Source: JAGXRK01 sp963804005
GTDB lineage: Bacteria > Bacteroidota > Ignavibacteria > Ignavibacteriales > Ignavibacteriaceae
Length of the DNA: 64,000 bases
Direction of reading: 5' to 3'
Assembly: GCA_963804005.1 (NCBI GenBank)
Contig: CAWDOP010000014.1
Location: 1-64,000, forward strand
The position numbers and the translations under genes are program-made. This document shows, one piece after another, positions 27,385 through 36,349 of this stretch. Each line of letters starts with the position of its first letter. Position 1 is the stretch's first letter. Under the pieces are notes generated by a model. It saw nothing but the letters and a program-made list of their open reading frames with translations. It made no database searches and was not told the DNA's origin.

Positions 27385-27413
27385 CAAAATAAACAAAAGT
27401 AAAAAATGGAAAT

Positions 27414-29570
27414 TTAATCCATCTCACCATTCTTCAATTCATTGCTTAATCTTTTAAGTCCGTAAACTTTATCAATCGCTTCCCACAAACCTTTGGAATG
27501 AATAGAAACCATTCTATTTTCTTCAGTTCTGAAAATAAAGTTTCCAGGTAAACTCTGAATGTTACCATCAAAAGCTAAACCAACAACTTCAGCATTTTTA
27601 TTTATAACCGGACTACCTGAATTCCCACCAATAATATCATTGGTAGAAATAAAGTTAAAAGGCGTTGCTAAATCAAAATCAACTGGGGGATTCTGCCATC
27701 TTTCAGGTAAACTCCAAGGATATTCTTTGTTGAATGAATAATATCTATCATACATTCCATAAAAAGTAGTAATAGGTGGAGCGACTGTTCCATTGTAAGG
27801 AAATCCTTCAACAACACCATCTGCTAATCTTAAAGTAAACGTTGCATCAGGTGGAATAGAAGTACCGTAAATTTCAAAAAAAGCTCTTCCTAGTTTTTGA
27901 TTATAGCTTGATTCAAGAGCCCGAATTTCACGGGTTTTCTTCAGCAGTTCTTTCTGTTCCTCTTTAGTATTCAGAATAAAGTAAATAAAAGGATCATCAG
28001 AATTTATTATCGCATCGGCTCCGGCTTTCACTAATTCTTTAATATCAGCAAGCTTTATAATTTTTGATTTTCCAAGTATGTATTCTACCGATTCATCACC
28101 ATATTTCCCGCCAGTAAATTTTTTAACTAATGGATCATCTGCTCCTAAATATTTATACATCGCTGAGATTTTTGACTTAAGAAGCATCTTGTTCATATTG
28201 TAATCGAAATCTTCCGGAATTAGAGATTCAAGCGTTAAATCTAATTCATCACCGATGTATAATTCATCTCTTTCAGCCTCCGGCTTTTTCAATTCTTCTG
28301 CAATTGTGAGTAGTTCGTCAGCTATAAAAAAGTATTGTGACGTACTAAATCTGTTCAAAGTATATACAAAATTTTTATTTACGTGTTCTCTGAGCTGATT
28401 TCTAGTCGCTTCAATATTAGTCCAAACATCACCATATTTTAGATTCAATTCGGGATTATTCTGAACTGCGGCTTTAAATGTTTTTTCAAAATCTTTCTTT
28501 CTCTGCATTAATATCGGATTTCTTAATCCATTAAGAATCCCCTCGAATGCTTTTCGTGAATTTTCAAAATTGAAAAGCATATCCTGTAATTCAAGAGTTC
28601 TTTCAGGGCTTTCCTCAATCATATTCGAATATACTTCTATTAATCCATGAATCATTTCGAGAGTCATAGGATATTGAATATCACGTGCATACTCGAGCTG
28701 AGCTATTGTATTTAATCGGTCAGTATTGCCAGGATTACCAACAACAAACACAGGTTCGCCAGGGGCAGTACCATTAGAACTCCACTTCAAATAATGATCT
28801 GTCTTTAAAGGCTTTCCGTCTTCATTATATACTCTGAAAAATGTAACATCTAGATTATAACGCGGATAAGTGAAATTATCCGGATCTCCGCCAAAGAAAC
28901 CAAGCTGGTCTTCTGGAGCAAAAACTAGTCTTACATCAGTATATTGCTTATAACCATATAGTGAATATTTACCGCCGTTATAAAGTGCTGTTACAGAACA
29001 TTCATAGCCAGATTCCTGAGATTCACGATCTTCAATAACTTTGATTATTTCATTTTTCAGTTTCGTTCTTTCTTCATCTGTTTTTCCTTTTTCCATCTCC
29101 GTTAAGACCTCATCTGTGACATCTTTAAGAAGCACTAGCTGACTTACAAAAAGACCCGGTACCGGTCTTTCATCTTCAAGAGTTTGAGCAATGAAACCAT
29201 CAGTATGAAAATCTTCCTCTTCGCCAGAAATTTGTGTAACGCTTTGGCGACCACAGTGATGATTTGTCATAACTAGTCCATCTGATGAAACAAACGAAGC
29301 TGAACAATAATTTGCAAATCTCAGTGCAGACATTCTTACATGATCAAACCATTCCTGAGTTGGATGGAAATCATATGTTTCCTCAAAATAATCCATTGGT
29401 GGGTATTCAAAGGTCCACATTTTACCATTATCAAACTTTCCAGCAGTAACAGTATCAAGATTTAGCCAATCGGTATTTTGTTGTGCGTTAAGTGGATTAA
29501 CAAAAAAGAATCCAACTAAGACAGCAGACAAAAGGCTCATACGAAAAAGTTTGAGCGATACTATTTTCAT
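27414..29570 (-). CDS. S46 family dipeptidyl-peptidase, DPP7-like
   Basis: A 718-residue exported exopeptidase that releases dipeptides from oligopeptides. A signal peptide (about 1-29) is followed by the chymotrypsin-like halves of the S46 fold: the TNHHCGRQ His (104/105), the DPDNFTYPRY region Asp and Ser651 in GGNSGSP. The residue 18 positions after the Ser, which sets S1 specificity in Porphyromonas enzymes, is Gly669 (FDGN). Gly is found in DPP7 (hydrophobic P1) and Arg in DPP11 (Asp/Glu P1), so a DPP7-like preference is predicted. It probably feeds amino-acid catabolism in the periplasm. Monocistronic with its own terminator. Confidence 0.93.
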   Translation of the reverse strand: MKIVSLKLFRMSLLSAVLVGFFFVNPLNAQQNTDWLNLDTVTAGKFDNGKMWTFEYPPMDYFEETYDFHPTQEWFDHVRMSALRFANYCSASFVSSDGLVMTNHHCGRQSVTQISGEEEDFHTDGFIAQTLEDERPVPGLFVSQLVLLKDVTDEVLTEMEKGKTDEERTKLKNEIIKVIEDRESQESGYECSVTALYNGGKYSLYGYKQYTDVRLVFAPEDQLGFFGGDPDNFTYPRYNLDVTFFRVYNEDGKPLKTDHYLKWSSNGTAPGEPVFVVGNPGNTDRLNTIAQLEYARDIQYPMTLEMIHGLIEVYSNMIEESPERTLELQDMLFNFENSRKAFEGILNGLRNPILMQRKKDFEKTFKAAVQNNPELNLKYGDVWTNIEATRNQLREHVNKNFVYTLNRFSTSQYFFIADELLTIAEELKKPEAERDELYIGDELDLTLESLIPEDFDYNMNKMLLKSKISAMYKYLGADDPLVKKFTGGKYGDESVEYILGKSKIIKLADIKELVKAGADAIINSDDPFIYFILNTKEEQKELLKKTREIRALESSYNQKLGRAFFEIYGTSIPPDATFTLRLADGVVEGFPYNGTVAPPITTFYGMYDRYYSFNKEYPWSLPERWQNPPVDFDLATPFNFISTNDIIGGNSGSPVINKNAEVVGLAFDGNIQSLPGNFIFRTEENRMVSIHSKGLWEAIDKVYGLKRLSNELKNGEMD

Positions 29571-29790
29571 AATTCTGTCCTTATTTTTGTTTATTATTAT
29601 TTTATGAAAAAATTAAATCTAATTTACGAATATCAGATTGAATAGACATAAAAATTAAGTGAAAATTAATAACTTTTTTAATGGATTTTTCATTCGAATG
29701 GTCAATAAATGGATAAACGATATAACCAATTCTTCCTCATTAAATCAAGAAAGAATCGGTGAAAAAAACTTTGGCTGAAATTTGGAAAAA

Positions 29791-30135
29791 CTAAATATAG
29801 GAATCGGGTTGATATAATGGTTCGATTTCCCATTCATCTTCTATGGTGCCAACACAGTGAGAACATTTAGGAACTGAAAAAACCACTTTTTCTTCATAAT
29901 TAGCGGCTCTTACAAAGTTCAGAATTGTTTTACAACTGGAACACTGCACAATATGAGATGTAGTTGTCTTTGAACTGCAATCCGGACAGATGAAACCTAG
30001 CTCCCCTGGCTTTTCAATGGGGTTAACCGGAAAAATTGAGTTACATCTTGTGTTATTGCATTTAGCGAAGTGCCATTTAATAGTATCAGTAGTAGCGATA
30101 ACTGACTCCGTATTTTTATTACTATATGGAAACAT
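29791..30135 (-). CDS. Small protein with four CxxC-type zinc-binding pairs
   Basis: A 114-residue protein with Cys26/31, Cys50/53, Cys65/68 and Cys91/94. The cysteines suggest two zinc-ribbon-like sites, with the second and third pairs close together. The rest is polar with no signal peptide or membrane segment. I do not recognise the family; FmdB-like and rubredoxin-like folds share parts of the pattern. The 220 bp to the S46 gene and 178 bp to manB contain no obvious element. No Shine-Dalgarno sequence is seen before the ATG. Likely a nucleic-acid- or protein-binding adaptor, but that is inference. Confidence 0.65.
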   Translation of the reverse strand: MFPYSNKNTESVIATTDTIKWHFAKCNNTRCNSIFPVNPIEKPGELGFICPDCSSKTTTSHIVQCSSCKTILNFVRAANYEEKVVFSVPKCSHCVGTIEDEWEIEPLYQPDSYI

Positions 30136-30313
30136 AATTAGTTAAAACCAAAAAGTCCATCTAAAAATTAAGACCCTTTAAAGAATTTTTCTAAGTATAG
30201 CTTGGGATAATTTTATAAATTACATATTAAAATTACTGAAAGTCTGTTCCTATAAAAATACCAATCTTTTTCAGAGATTATTTTTTCATTTTTTTATATA
30301 TCAAGGAAATTTT

Positions 30314-31660
30314 ATGGAGAGATTAAACTGTTTCAAAGCTTATGATGTCAGGGGGAAAGTCCCTTCTGAGTTAAATGCAGAATTAGCTTATAAAACCGGT
30401 CGGGCTTTTGCAAAATTGGTAAATGCAAAAAAAGCTGTCCTTGGCCATGACATTCGTAGATCATCTGAAGAAATTTCAGAAGCATTAACAAGGGGATTAA
30501 ATGATGCCGGAGTTGATGTAATTGATATCGGACTTTGCGGAACCGAAATGGTTTACTTCGGAACTCCTCTCTTTGATGCCGATGGTGGAATAATGATTAC
30601 TGCAAGTCATAATCCTCCTGAATATAACGGAATGAAATTCGTTAAACGAAATTCCGTTCCTGCTGGTTATGATTCAGGTTTGAATCAGGTAGAGAAAATG
30701 ATACTAAATAATGATTTGGGTGAGATAAGTAGTGAAAAAGGCAGTTACATTAAGAAAGATATAATGACTGATTTTATTTCAAATCTTAAAAAGTTTTATG
30801 ATGTAGAGAAAATCAATCCATTTAGAGTTGTTGTGAATTCAGGGAACGGCTGCGCTGGATTAGCTGTTGATGCAATTGAAAAAGATCTTCCAATAAAGAT
30901 GATAAAAGTTTTTAATGAACCTGACTCGGATTTTCCAAACGGTGTACCGAATCCATTGCTTCCTGAGAACCGCCAGCCGACTATTGATGCAGTTCTGAAA
31001 AATAAAGCTGATCTTGGTGTTGCGTGGGATGGCGATTATGATCGCTGCTTTTTCTTTGATGAGAATGGGAATTTTATTGAAGGATATTACATAGTTGGAC
31101 TTCTTGCAAAATCAATACTCAAAAATAATCCGGGTGAAAGAATTGTTCACGATCCCCGCCTTACTTGGAACACTCTAGAAATAGTCAAAGCTAACGGCGG
31201 AGTTGCAGTTCAATCGGTAAGCGGACACGCATTTATTAAAGAGAAGATGAGAGAAGTAAATTCAATTTACGGCGGTGAAATGTCTGCTCATCATTACTTT
31301 CGCGATAATGCTTATTCAGACAGCGGCATGATTCCATTCTTACTAATTATGCAATTAATGTCTGAGGAAAATAAGAAACTCAGCGGACTTGTTGAAGAAA
31401 TGATTGCTAATTACCCTTGTTCCGGCGAAATCAACTCTACAATTCCTGATCCTGCAGGAAAACTTAAAGAAATTGAGAAGCTTTATTCTAATGGAAAGAT
31501 AGATAAAGTTGACGGGTTAAGTGTTGAATATGATAACTGGAGATTCAACTTAAGAATGTCAAACACTGAACCAATTATCCGATTGAATGTTGAAGCAAAA
31601 AATAATGAACAGTTGATGAAGCAAAAAACGAAAGAATTATTGAAAGTAATAAGAGGATAG
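30314..31660 (+). CDS. manB: Phosphomannomutase/phosphoglucomutase
   Basis: A 448-residue cytoplasmic alpha-D-phosphohexomutase interconverting hexose 6- and 1-phosphates for sugar-nucleotide and polysaccharide synthesis. Motifs in order: AYDVRG near the start, phosphoserine loop TASHNPPEYNG (about 96-106), metal-binding DGDYDR (about 240-245), sugar-binding GGEMSAHHYFRD (about 321-332) and phosphate-binding SNTEPIIRLNVE near the C-terminus. AAGGAA precedes the ATG. It is followed by a strong bidirectional terminator. Sugar preference (Man versus Glc) cannot be resolved by eye. Confidence 0.93.
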   Translation: MERLNCFKAYDVRGKVPSELNAELAYKTGRAFAKLVNAKKAVLGHDIRRSSEEISEALTRGLNDAGVDVIDIGLCGTEMVYFGTPLFDADGGIMITASHNPPEYNGMKFVKRNSVPAGYDSGLNQVEKMILNNDLGEISSEKGSYIKKDIMTDFISNLKKFYDVEKINPFRVVVNSGNGCAGLAVDAIEKDLPIKMIKVFNEPDSDFPNGVPNPLLPENRQPTIDAVLKNKADLGVAWDGDYDRCFFFDENGNFIEGYYIVGLLAKSILKNNPGERIVHDPRLTWNTLEIVKANGGVAVQSVSGHAFIKEKMREVNSIYGGEMSAHHYFRDNAYSDSGMIPFLLIMQLMSEENKKLSGLVEEMIANYPCSGEINSTIPDPAGKLKEIEKLYSNGKIDKVDGLSVEYDNWRFNLRMSNTEPIIRLNVEAKNNEQLMKQKTKELLKVIRG

Positions 31661-31668
31661 TTTTATGT

Positions 31669-31704
31669 AACCTTCGAGGTCATATTAAAAAGACCTCGAA
31701 GGTT
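31669..31704. terminator. Bidirectional terminator between manB and DUF2911 genes
   Basis: A perfect 13-bp stem (31669-31681 with 31692-31704, 10-nt loop, aaccttcgaggtc/gacctcgaaggtt) between convergent genes. Poly-T tracts are short on both sides, so it may also be a captured dispersed palindrome. Confidence 0.8.
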
Positions 31705-31714
31705 TGTTAAATCT

Positions 31715-32260
31715 CTAATTAATTTTGACTTCAAGAGTAAACGGAACTTTTAACTTTTCCCACTCTAATTTAATATCTGCAGTTGTATCAGAAGTTCTTG
31801 TAATTGTATAAGTAAGCCATTCCTGAAAATCATTTTCAATCGGATAAACTTTTATGCGAAGCGCATCTTCAGCTTCGTTGTATTCAAAAGCCCCCCATTG
31901 ATCGGCAACTTTATTAAAAATCAATGTCCATTCCTCAGTACCCGGTATTGCAAAAAAACTGTATGAACCAGCTTTTAAAAGTTTATCATTAATCAAAACA
32001 TCTGCACTAAATGTAAATTTGGTGGCTTCATTAGCTCCACATCGCCACACTTTATCGAAAGGTACAAGTTCTCCCCAAATAACTCTTCCCTTTACTCCCG
32101 GTCTGCTGTAATCAATTTTTACTTCTGTGAATCCTACTGTTTGCATTACTTCTGCTTTTGGACTAATCCTTATTTGAGGCTGTTCTTCCTGCTTTACTTC
32201 ACAGCCAACAGAAAAGAATATTAGAAGGACTGTTAAAAAACTGTATACAATTGACTTCAT
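31715..32260 (-). CDS. DUF2911 lipoprotein
   Basis: A 181-residue predicted lipoprotein (lipobox Cys20, SVGC). The DUF2911 core is recognisable from VKIDYSRPGVKGR, IWGELVPFDKVWRCGANEAT and AGSYSFFAIPG, which together define this Bacteroidota-enriched domain. The conserved RPGVKGR and WRCGANEAT blocks may form a binding pocket, but the family has no known activity. GGA is placed before the ATG. It stands alone and is transcribed towards manB. Confidence 0.88.
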   Translation of the reverse strand: MKSIVYSFLTVLLIFFSVGCEVKQEEQPQIRISPKAEVMQTVGFTEVKIDYSRPGVKGRVIWGELVPFDKVWRCGANEATKFTFSADVLINDKLLKAGSYSFFAIPGTEEWTLIFNKVADQWGAFEYNEAEDALRIKVYPIENDFQEWLTYTITRTSDTTADIKLEWEKLKVPFTLEVKIN

Positions 32261-32396
32261 CTTAAAATCCTGAAAATGAGTGAGTTAAAACTAAAGTAAA
32301 AAATTGGGATTTCATTTCATAATTCAAAGTGAATAATGAGTTCTAATTTAATTTTTGAAATTTGGAATAAGATTCTTTAGATTCGTTTAACTAATT

Positions 32397-32414
32397 TGAA
32401 AGAGATTTCTTTCA
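32397..32414. promoter_or_regulatory. Imperfect palindrome upstream of the Lon-like protease gene
   Basis: tgaaaga and tctttca arms, 18 bp overall with only the two central positions of each arm unmatched. It ends 33 bp before the ATG. It may be an operator for an unidentified regulator and is unlike the CIRCE consensus. Confidence 0.35.
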
Positions 32415-32447
32415 CGAACATACCGAAATTAAATACAGGCATCAGCA

Positions 32448-34904
32448 ATGGCAAATCTAAAAGCTCCTAAACATAAAGAATTAAAACCCGCAGATCTAAG
32501 GTGGAAGTGTGATCCGAATATATTTGAATTCGATTCAACGGGTGATCTTGAGCCTATTGAAGGAATTCTTGGTCAAAAAAGAGCAATGAGAGCTATAAAA
32601 CTTGGAGTTGATTTAAAGAGTCCTGGCTATAATATCTACATTGCTGGTTTATCTGGTTCAGGAAAAGCAACTACTGTAAAACAAATGTTGGAAAAAATCA
32701 CTTCCAAATGTCCCCCTCTTTATGATTATGCTTATGTAAACAATTTTAAAAACCCGGATTCCCCATTTCTTTTAACATTTCCCAAAGGGACTGCAAAAGA
32801 ATTTGAGTCTGATCTCGCTTCGGCAATAGAAGTTCTTAAACAGCGTATCCCTCTTACCCTTGAAAGCGAACTTTATCTTAACAGAAAGAAAATAATTGTT
32901 GAAAAATATGGACAAGCTGAACAGGAGTTGATGACTTCGTTTGATAAAAAATTGAGAGAAAAAGGATTTTCATTAGGACAGGTGAAAGTTGGTGATGCAA
33001 TTCGTCCGGATATAATTCCATTAATAAATGATCAACCAGTGCCAATCTTTCAGTTAGAGGAATATATAAAGAAAGAAAAAATCACAAAAGAGCAAGCTCA
33101 GGAAATTGTTATCCACTACAATAATAACCAGGAAGAACTTCAGTTATTATTTAAGAAAGGATTAAAGCTTAGTCAGGATTTTCAAGAAAAACTTCAAAAA
33201 CTTGAGAAGGATAGTTGTGAGGTTATAGTTAAAGGAATTACCGAAAGTCTTAAAGAAAAATATACTTCAAATAATGTACTTTCTTATATAAAACAGGTTG
33301 AAGAAAATATTCTTGAAAATCTTCAGATTTTTATAGGACAAAAATCTGAAGGCGAAACGACAAAAGAAGGATTTCTGATTGATTATTTCCGTGACTATGA
33401 AGTGAATATAATTCTTGATAACACCGAAGTGGATGAGTGCCCTGTTGTTATTGAAACCTCGCCGACTTATACAAATCTTTTTGGAACAATTGAAAAAGTC
33501 TCTGATGGCAGAGGCAGCTGGTATGCTGATTTTACGAATATCAAAGCGGGATCATTGCTCAGCGCTAACGGTGGTTTCCTTGTTCTGAATGTCTACCACT
33601 TGTTTGAAGAACAGGGTGTTTGGAAAACCTTGAAAAGGGTTCTAACTTATCATAAACTTGAAATTCAGGAAGCGCCATATTTATTTCAGATGTCCCCTAC
33701 TTCATTAAAACCTCAGCCAATCGATATTGATACTAAAGTAATTCTCATCGGCAGCGATCTTATTTATTCTTATCTCTCACAGCGTGAATATGATTTCAAA
33801 AAAATGTTTAAGGTAAAAGCTGATTTTGATTATGAGATTGAGAGAACTGACGAGGTTCTTATAGAGTATGCAAGAGTAATCAAAAAATTAATCCGTGATG
33901 ACAATCTCAAAAATTTTGATAAAACAGCAATTGCCTATCTCATTGAAATAAGTGCTGTGTTTGCAGGAAAGAAAAACAAATTAACAACGCGATTTTCTCA
34001 AATTGCTGATATTGCCCGCGAGGCAACTTTCTGGGCAAATGAGGAGAATGCAGAATTTGTAACTGCAAAGCACGTTCAAAAAGCTTATTTGTTTGTACGT
34101 GAAAGACACGGAATGCTTGAAGATAAAGTTACAGAAATGTTTGAGAATGGAACTTTCTTAATTGACACGACAGATGAAAGAGTAGGACAAATAAACGGAC
34201 TAGCTGTTTACGATGCCGATTTTTATTCTTTCGGAAGACCAACAAGAATAACAGCAACAGTCTCATTGGGTAGTGGTTCAATAATTAATGTCGAACGTGA
34301 AGCTGGAATGAGTGGAAGACATTATAATAAAGGTGTTCTTATAATTTCCGGTTACTTCAGAGAAACTTTCGGACAGGATCTTCCGCTTTCTTTTAACGCT
34401 AATCTTGTATTCGAACAATCATACGGAACTGTTGATGGTGATAGTGCTTCGTGTGCAGAAATATTTGCTTTACTTTCTACTCTCTCCGGTTTACCTATTA
34501 AACAAACAATTGCAGTTACCGGTTCATTAAATCAAAAAGGTGATGTTCAGCCAATTGGTGGAGTGAATGAAAAGATTGAAGGCTTTTACGATATATGTAA
34601 AATGAAAGGTTTAACGGGTACGCAAGGAGTTATAATTCCGATCCAGAATGTTAAAGATCTCATGTTAAGAGAAGATGTTATCGAATCTGTTCGTATGAAA
34701 GAATTTCACATTTTTCCTATAACACGTGTCGAAGAAGGAATTGAAATTTTGACAGGTGTAAAAGCCGGCATAAAGGGAATAAAAGGATATGAACCAAAAA
34801 CAGTTTTTTATCTGGTCGAATGTAAAATAAAAGATCTTTATGCTAAATCAAGAGCATATAAATCTAATAACCAACCGGAACAAAAAAAGAAAAGTCGAAA
34901 GTGA
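32448..34904 (+). CDS. Lon-like ATP-dependent protease (YcbZ/LonB-type)
   Basis: An 818-residue cytoplasmic protein. Walker A (GLSGSGKAT, 67-75) is near the N-terminus and is separated by a long helical insertion (about 150-290) from the rest of the ATPase module, as in E. coli YcbZ-type Lon relatives. The C-terminal Lon protease domain has catalytic Ser666 (DGDSAS) and Lys709 (GGVNEKIEG). The 43-residue spacing equals that of E. coli Lon Ser679/Lys722, so it should be proteolytically active. The stop overlaps the pyruvate kinase ATG in TGATG, so the two are translationally coupled. Substrates are unknown. Confidence 0.9.
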   Translation: MANLKAPKHKELKPADLRWKCDPNIFEFDSTGDLEPIEGILGQKRAMRAIKLGVDLKSPGYNIYIAGLSGSGKATTVKQMLEKITSKCPPLYDYAYVNNFKNPDSPFLLTFPKGTAKEFESDLASAIEVLKQRIPLTLESELYLNRKKIIVEKYGQAEQELMTSFDKKLREKGFSLGQVKVGDAIRPDIIPLINDQPVPIFQLEEYIKKEKITKEQAQEIVIHYNNNQEELQLLFKKGLKLSQDFQEKLQKLEKDSCEVIVKGITESLKEKYTSNNVLSYIKQVEENILENLQIFIGQKSEGETTKEGFLIDYFRDYEVNIILDNTEVDECPVVIETSPTYTNLFGTIEKVSDGRGSWYADFTNIKAGSLLSANGGFLVLNVYHLFEEQGVWKTLKRVLTYHKLEIQEAPYLFQMSPTSLKPQPIDIDTKVILIGSDLIYSYLSQREYDFKKMFKVKADFDYEIERTDEVLIEYARVIKKLIRDDNLKNFDKTAIAYLIEISAVFAGKKNKLTTRFSQIADIAREATFWANEENAEFVTAKHVQKAYLFVRERHGMLEDKVTEMFENGTFLIDTTDERVGQINGLAVYDADFYSFGRPTRITATVSLGSGSIINVEREAGMSGRHYNKGVLIISGYFRETFGQDLPLSFNANLVFEQSYGTVDGDSASCAEIFALLSTLSGLPIKQTIAVTGSLNQKGDVQPIGGVNEKIEGFYDICKMKGLTGTQGVIIPIQNVKDLMLREDVIESVRMKEFHIFPITRVEEGIEILTGVKAGIKGIKGYEPKTVFYLVECKIKDLYAKSRAYKSNNQPEQKKKSRK

Positions 34905-36340
34905 TGGCAGAATCCCCCGATACGTTCGCAAAAACAAAAATACTTGCAACGCTCGGTCCCTTAACAAGTGATCTGAATACTTTGAAGGCTTTGATACGTC
35001 ACGGAATTGACGGAGTCAGATTGAATTTATCTCACAGCGACCATGACTTTTATGAAAAATTGTTTAACACAATTCATACTGCATGTACTGAAGAAAACAC
35101 TCCATTGGCTGTTTTAGCAGATTTACAAGGGCCCAAAATTCGGATAGGTGATCTTGAAGAGGTAGAAGTTGAAATTAAAGAAGGTGATGCAATTGAAATT
35201 ACGGTTGACGATATAAAAGGTAATTCCAAAATTATTTCTGCTTCTTACAAATCATTGGTCCAAGATGCATCAATCGGAGATAAGATTTTAATTAACGATG
35301 GATTGATAAGATTAACGATTACAGAAAAAAGAGAACGCTCAGTAGTTTGTTTCATCGAAACCGGTGGAATTCTATCCCCCAGAAAAGGAATGAACCTTCC
35401 GGGAATGAAATTATCAACTCCATCCATTACTGATAAAGATTTTTTTGATCTCGAATTTCTTATAAAACATCGTGTTGATTACATAGCATTATCTTTTGTT
35501 AGGTCTGCAAATGATGTTATACAGCTAAAAAAATGGTTAAAAGAAAAAGGGGAGGAAATTCCTGTAATTGCAAAGATTGAAAAAAAAGAAGCCGTTGAAA
35601 ATTTAAATGAAATAATAAAATTTGCTGATGGAATTATGATTGCTCGCGGCGATCTTGGAGTTGAATTTCCGCCTCAGGATGTTCCTGTACTGCAGAAAAA
35701 TATTATCAGAAAATGCAATGAAATTGGTAAGCTTGTAATTACTGCAACACAAATGCTTGAATCAATGATCAACACCCCAATTCCAACGCGTGCTGAAGCA
35801 TCGGATGTAGCAAATGCTGTCTGGGACGGAACGGATGTAGTTATGTTAAGCGGTGAAACTTCGATAGGAAAATTTCCTGTTATTACTGTTAGAATGATGA
35901 ATGATATATTACAAAAAGCCGAGAGTGTGCTTCAAGAGGAACAATCACTTTTTTTCCCAATGCCTGAGAATTATGATGCGAATCTTTTCGATTCTATCGG
36001 ACGTGCCATTGTCGATATAAGTAAACAAATAAATGCTGACGCAATTGTTGTTTTAACAAACAAAGGCCGCACAGCAATTAATGTTGCAAAGTTCAGACCT
36101 TCGTGTAAAATTATTGCAATTTCAAACAGCTTCACAACTATGAATAATCTTTGTTTGCGGTGGGGTGTGACCTCTTTATACTGTGACAAGATAGATAAAG
36201 AGCATATAGTCATTGATAATGCAAAGAAATTGATATTGGATTCCGGGCTTGTAAAAAAAGGAGATATGGTTATATTTACTGCTGGAGCACCTTACTCGGA
36301 AAAAAGCAGATTTAATTGGTTTAGATTTGAAGCTGTGTAA
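34904..36340 (+). CDS. pyk: Pyruvate kinase
   Basis: A 478-residue cytoplasmic enzyme making pyruvate and ATP from phosphoenolpyruvate and ADP. The N-terminal KILATLGP and RLNLSHSDHD, the B-domain (DLQGPKIRIGDL), the signature IAKIEKKEAVENLNEI and DGIMIARGDLGVE, and the ATQMLESMI...RAEASDVANAVWDGTD block are all intact. A C-terminal regulatory domain (about 350-478) is present. The ATG at 34904 overlaps the previous stop by one base; a GTG one codon earlier is less likely. It is followed by AmrS after 9 bp. Confidence 0.96.
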   Translation: MAESPDTFAKTKILATLGPLTSDLNTLKALIRHGIDGVRLNLSHSDHDFYEKLFNTIHTACTEENTPLAVLADLQGPKIRIGDLEEVEVEIKEGDAIEITVDDIKGNSKIISASYKSLVQDASIGDKILINDGLIRLTITEKRERSVVCFIETGGILSPRKGMNLPGMKLSTPSITDKDFFDLEFLIKHRVDYIALSFVRSANDVIQLKKWLKEKGEEIPVIAKIEKKEAVENLNEIIKFADGIMIARGDLGVEFPPQDVPVLQKNIIRKCNEIGKLVITATQMLESMINTPIPTRAEASDVANAVWDGTDVVMLSGETSIGKFPVITVRMMNDILQKAESVLQEEQSLFFPMPENYDANLFDSIGRAIVDISKQINADAIVVLTNKGRTAINVAKFRPSCKIIAISNSFTTMNNLCLRWGVTSLYCDKIDKEHIVIDNAKKLILDSGLVKKGDMVIFTAGAPYSEKSRFNWFRFEAV

Positions 36341-36349
36341 GATAAGATT

